8,322 nucleotides of DNA from Acidobacteriota bacterium (lineage in GTDB: Bacteria; Acidobacteriota; Aminicenantia; UBA2199), in NCBI GenBank assembly GCA_021817755.1, contig JAKAGC010000141.1, positions 1 through 8,322 of the forward strand. The letters run 5' to 3'. Every line of letters begins with the position of its first letter. Positions within the stretch are counted from its first letter, which is position 1. Position numbers and translations under genes: made by a program. A model generated the notes under the pieces. The model did not search any database, was not told where the DNA came from, and worked only from the letters and a program-made list of their open reading frames with translations. Of the stretch, positions 6,974 to 8,322 are shown in pieces.

Positions 6974-7711
6974 ATGAAAAAAATAATCGAACTATTAAAA
7001 AAAATGTGGTGGGCACCTCTACTTTTGATTATTGTAGTGATTGCAATATATTTTTCCACTAGTTGCAATAAAAAAAATAAATCAAATATTATTATTAAGG
7101 ATACGGCTCTGATAATAGAAGAAATTAAACAAGTAAAGGAGCTTATTAGCGCACAATACTTCGGTGAAGTGTATGCTGATCTTTATGAAATTTACAATGA
7201 AAAAACTGCTGAAATTAAAGCAATCAAAGAAGATAAAACTTTGACAAAGAATGAGAAAAATATTCGTCTAAAAAAACTATTTAAAACATATACACGATTA
7301 GAAAATTATAAAGAATCCAATAAACCTATTCTGGTTTACATCGGAAGGGGTTGGGTAAATGCGGTGATGGATATAAAAACACTTCAATTCAAAGTAAAAA
7401 AAGATCCTGCTTCTAAAATTTCCTCAATTAATATTAACGTAGATTCACCCAAACTGATTGCACCGGTCATCAACCCATATTTTATTCCGGAAAAGAAAAT
7501 CCCAGGCTATGATATTTTTATCGGCGAAAATGACACATCGCTATCTGCTACTGAAGTGGAAGAGGTAAAAGCTCTTTGTATCAAAAAGTTAAAGGAAGAC
7601 GCAGAAAAAAGTAATATTCTTGAAACAGCTAAAGAATCGGCTACGAATACTTTAAAAAAGTTTTTTACCCAATTGGGATTCCAGCCTGTTAATATTTCTT
7701 TCAATCAATGA
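6974..7711 (+). CDS. DUF4230-like membrane-anchored protein or lipoprotein (second of tandem pair)
   Basis: This 245-residue protein has a membrane segment about 12-27 (WWAPLLLIIVVIAIYF) followed by STSC, so C31 is a plausible lipidation site (Ser at -1). Downstream it is laid out like its neighbour: a helix with KELISAQYFGEVYADL (55-70), then a Lys/Glu-rich helical stretch absent from the first gene (71-115), then LVYIGRGWVNAVMDIKTL (120-137), which corresponds to the IKAGIDLSKI region, and a long C-terminal helix with a final strand (about 190-243, FTQLGFQPVNIS). I read it as a divergent DUF4230 paralogue; the assignment is weaker than for the first gene. AGGAGG (6961-6966) begins at the last base of the preceding stop, 7 nt before the ATG, so the two are likely translated together and may form a complex. 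No catalytic motif is seen. Confidence 0.78.
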   Translation: MKKIIELLKKMWWAPLLLIIVVIAIYFSTSCNKKNKSNIIIKDTALIIEEIKQVKELISAQYFGEVYADLYEIYNEKTAEIKAIKEDKTLTKNEKNIRLKKLFKTYTRLENYKESNKPILVYIGRGWVNAVMDIKTLQFKVKKDPASKISSININVDSPKLIAPVINPYFIPEKKIPGYDIFIGENDTSLSATEVEEVKALCIKKLKEDAEKSNILETAKESATNTLKKFFTQLGFQPVNISFNQ

Positions 7712-7759
7712 TTATGACACTCATGGAATTGCTTCTTTCCTTAAAAACATGCAAGTATA

Positions 7760-7788
7760 TTGAAAAATACTCACTTTTGTGATACTAT
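7760..7788 (+). promoter_or_regulatory. predicted promoter with overlapping palindrome
   Basis: TTGAAA (7760-7765, five of six matches) and TACTAT (7783-7788, four of six) are 17 nt apart. An alternative reading uses GATACT (7781-7786) preceded by TGT as an extended -10. The palindrome TCAC-TTTT-GTGA (7771-7782) lies in the spacer and could be an operator half-site pair. Transcription would start near 7795, well before the CBM9-type gene. Confidence 0.45.
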
Positions 7789-7827
7789 GCAATCTTTCTC
7801 TTAATGGATATCCAGGAGAAAACAAAT

Positions 7828-7902
7828 ATGGTTACAGGATACAATTTTCGGTTAAACAGCCGATTTAAAGGAACGACCATACTCTCATGCTATATAATTT
7901 GA
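7828..7902 (+). CDS. possible 24-residue small ORF / leader peptide
   Basis: An ATG at 7828 is preceded by a good AGGAG (7814-7818) at 9-nt spacing and lies about 33 nt after the predicted start site of the promoter at 7760-7788. It encodes 24 residues (MVTGYNFRLNSRFKG, then TTILSCYII) and stops at TGA 7900-7902. There is no run of identical codons that would indicate classical attenuation, and no hydrophobic toxin-like helix. It could be a regulatory leader for the CBM9-type gene 69 nt downstream, or a chance ORF. The ribosome binding site is the main support. Confidence 0.3.
   Translation: MVTGYNFRLNSRFKGTTILSCYII
7888..7898 (+). promoter_or_regulatory. possible extended -10 promoter of the CBM9-type gene
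   Basis: TGC followed by TATATAAT contains both an extended -10 (TGn) and a perfect TATAAT (7893-7898). No -35 is found at normal spacing. If used, transcription would start near 7904 and give a leader of about 68 nt before the ATG at 7972. AT-rich DNA yields such matches by chance, so this is moderate support only. Confidence 0.35.
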
Positions 7903-7959
7903 GAATCCCTAATGATCGTTTTTATAGATTAAAATCCCTATATCCCTTTATTTTTTTTA

Positions 7960-7997
7960 ATAGGTACAAAAATGACCAAATCTCAAAAAATACCTAT
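7960..7997 (+). promoter_or_regulatory. 7-bp inverted repeat enclosing the start codon of the CBM9-type gene
   Basis: ATAGGTA (7960-7966) is perfectly complementary to TACCTAT (7991-7997). The left arm contains the only ribosome-binding-site candidate (TAGG) of the gene, and the ATG at 7972 lies in the 24-nt loop. A second copy of CCTATATCC lies upstream (7937-7945) as well as at 7993-8001, so the same left arm could pair with either copy. The repeats are seen directly; regulation is speculative because the stem is AT-rich and short. Confidence 0.3.
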
Positions 7998-8322
7998 ATC
8001 CGGTATTATTCTACTTTTTATCTCATTCACATTTTTATTTGGAAGTGGTACTCCCTTACCATTCCATACTGCCGATGAAAAACTTGAACTAAGGCGAATC
8101 GAAAAACCACCCCGAATAGATGGTGTTTTTGAAAAAGAAATCTATTCAGAATTTTTAAAGGTGGAGAATTTTTTTCAGGTTTTTCCAAATTATGAAAAAG
8201 CAGCTTCTGAAAAAACAGAAGTGTATCTTGCTTATGATGAGGATAACCTATTTATTACTGTAAAAGCATTTATGCAAAATAAAAACAGTATAAGGGCCTC
8301 TATCTGCAAGCGTGATTCGATT
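7972..8322 (+). CDS. secreted CBM9/DUF5916-type protein, N-terminal part (runs off the window)
   Basis: The first 117 residues of a longer protein are present, with the frame open to the window edge. Residues 1-25 look like a Sec signal peptide (basic start, hydrophobic 9-24, then GSG). The mature part opens with the pattern typical of carbohydrate-binding family 9-like domains that head DUF5916 proteins: RRIEKPPRIDGVFEKEIY (41-58), then a spaced strand TEVYLAYDEDNLFITVKAF (82-100) and IRASICKRDS. In full-length relatives this domain precedes a long beta-barrel-like region in the cell envelope; whether that follows here cannot be seen, and sugar binding is not proven for this subtype. The ATG at 7972 has a weak TAGG (7961-7964). 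A 63-codon frame overlapping the 5' end (7887-8078) is rejected because this frame carries the recognisable domain. Confidence 0.85.
   Translation, partial: MTKSQKIPISGIILLFISFTFLFGSGTPLPFHTADEKLELRRIEKPPRIDGVFEKEIYSEFLKVENFFQVFPNYEKAASEKTEVYLAYDEDNLFITVKAFMQNKNSIRASICKRDSI

Larger units (their letters stand above)
7712..7971 (+). other. 260-bp intergenic region with possible leader
   Basis: The gap between the DUF4230 pair and the CBM9-type gene has no conserved RNA family or strong terminator that I can recognise. It holds a promoter candidate (7760-7788), a small palindrome TCACttttGTGA (7771-7782) overlapping that promoter, a possible 24-codon ORF (7828-7902), an extended -10 candidate (7888-7898) and a pyrimidine/T-rich stretch (7936-7958). 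The individual parts are listed separately where supportable. Confidence 0.6.

Noticed and set aside
6661..7068. 135-codon minus-strand open frame across the two DUF4230 genes
   Set aside because: It is antisense to two well-supported genes with their own ribosome binding sites, and has a low-complexity Ser/Ile/Phe-rich translation.
7887..8078. 63-codon plus-strand open frame
   Set aside because: It overlaps the start of the CBM9-type gene in another frame, has no ribosome binding site, and its translation is aromatic-rich without any motif.
1..8322. CRISPR arrays, tRNA or rRNA genes, insertion sequences, prophage or toxin-antitoxin genes
   Set aside because: No spaced repeats, cloverleaf-like segments, transposase or integrase motifs, or small paired toxin-like genes were seen on either strand.

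Overview
This window is AT-rich bacterial DNA, densely coding. A predicted Tat-exported enzyme, lipoprotein-like signals, a Sec signal peptide and a membrane chemoreceptor together suggest a motile diderm (Gram-negative type) bacterium. The gene mix (AlkP-superfamily phosphodiesterase, radical SAM/SPASM protein, DUF4230 pair, CBM9-type protein) resembles environmental lineages such as Bacteroidota relatives, Spirochaetota or Aminicenantes-like groups. The lineage cannot be fixed from sequence alone, and no rRNA, tRNA, mobile element, CRISPR array or integrase is present.

Layout: (1) 1-640, plus strand: the tail of an unidentified gene, then a histidine-phosphatase-family gene 13 nt downstream. 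(2) 637-2412, minus strand: a complete methyl-accepting chemotaxis protein whose stop codon shares a TTAA with the stop of the phosphatase (convergent 4-bp overlap). (3) 2413-2623: a divergent control region with an A9T8 tract, a plus-strand promoter and a perfect 8-bp hairpin running into the ribosome binding site of the next gene. (4) 2624-6189, plus strand: a two-gene operon coupled by a TAATG stop/start overlap. It encodes a Tat-exported AlkP-superfamily type I phosphodiesterase with all expected metal ligands, then a radical SAM protein with SPASM-like cysteines and an extra C-terminal beta-rich domain ending in a DxRxLG motif. (5) 6218-7711, plus strand: a strong promoter followed by two tandem DUF4230-type membrane-anchored or lipoprotein paralogues, tightly coupled. 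(6) 7712-7971: a 260-bp gap with one or two plausible promoters, a possible 24-codon ORF and short inverted repeats. (7) 7972-8322: the start of a secreted CBM9/DUF5916-type protein that runs off the window.

How the genes fit together: the strongest functional unit is the phosphodiesterase/radical SAM pair. One product is predicted to be exported folded and the other to act in the cytoplasm. The C-terminal domain of the second resembles modules that accompany glycan and polyol-phosphate enzymes, so a role in making or modifying an envelope glycan or lipid is a reasonable inference, but the substrate is unknown. The DUF4230 pair and the CBM9 protein add to an envelope theme. The chemoreceptor looks like a stand-alone gene; no che genes are nearby.
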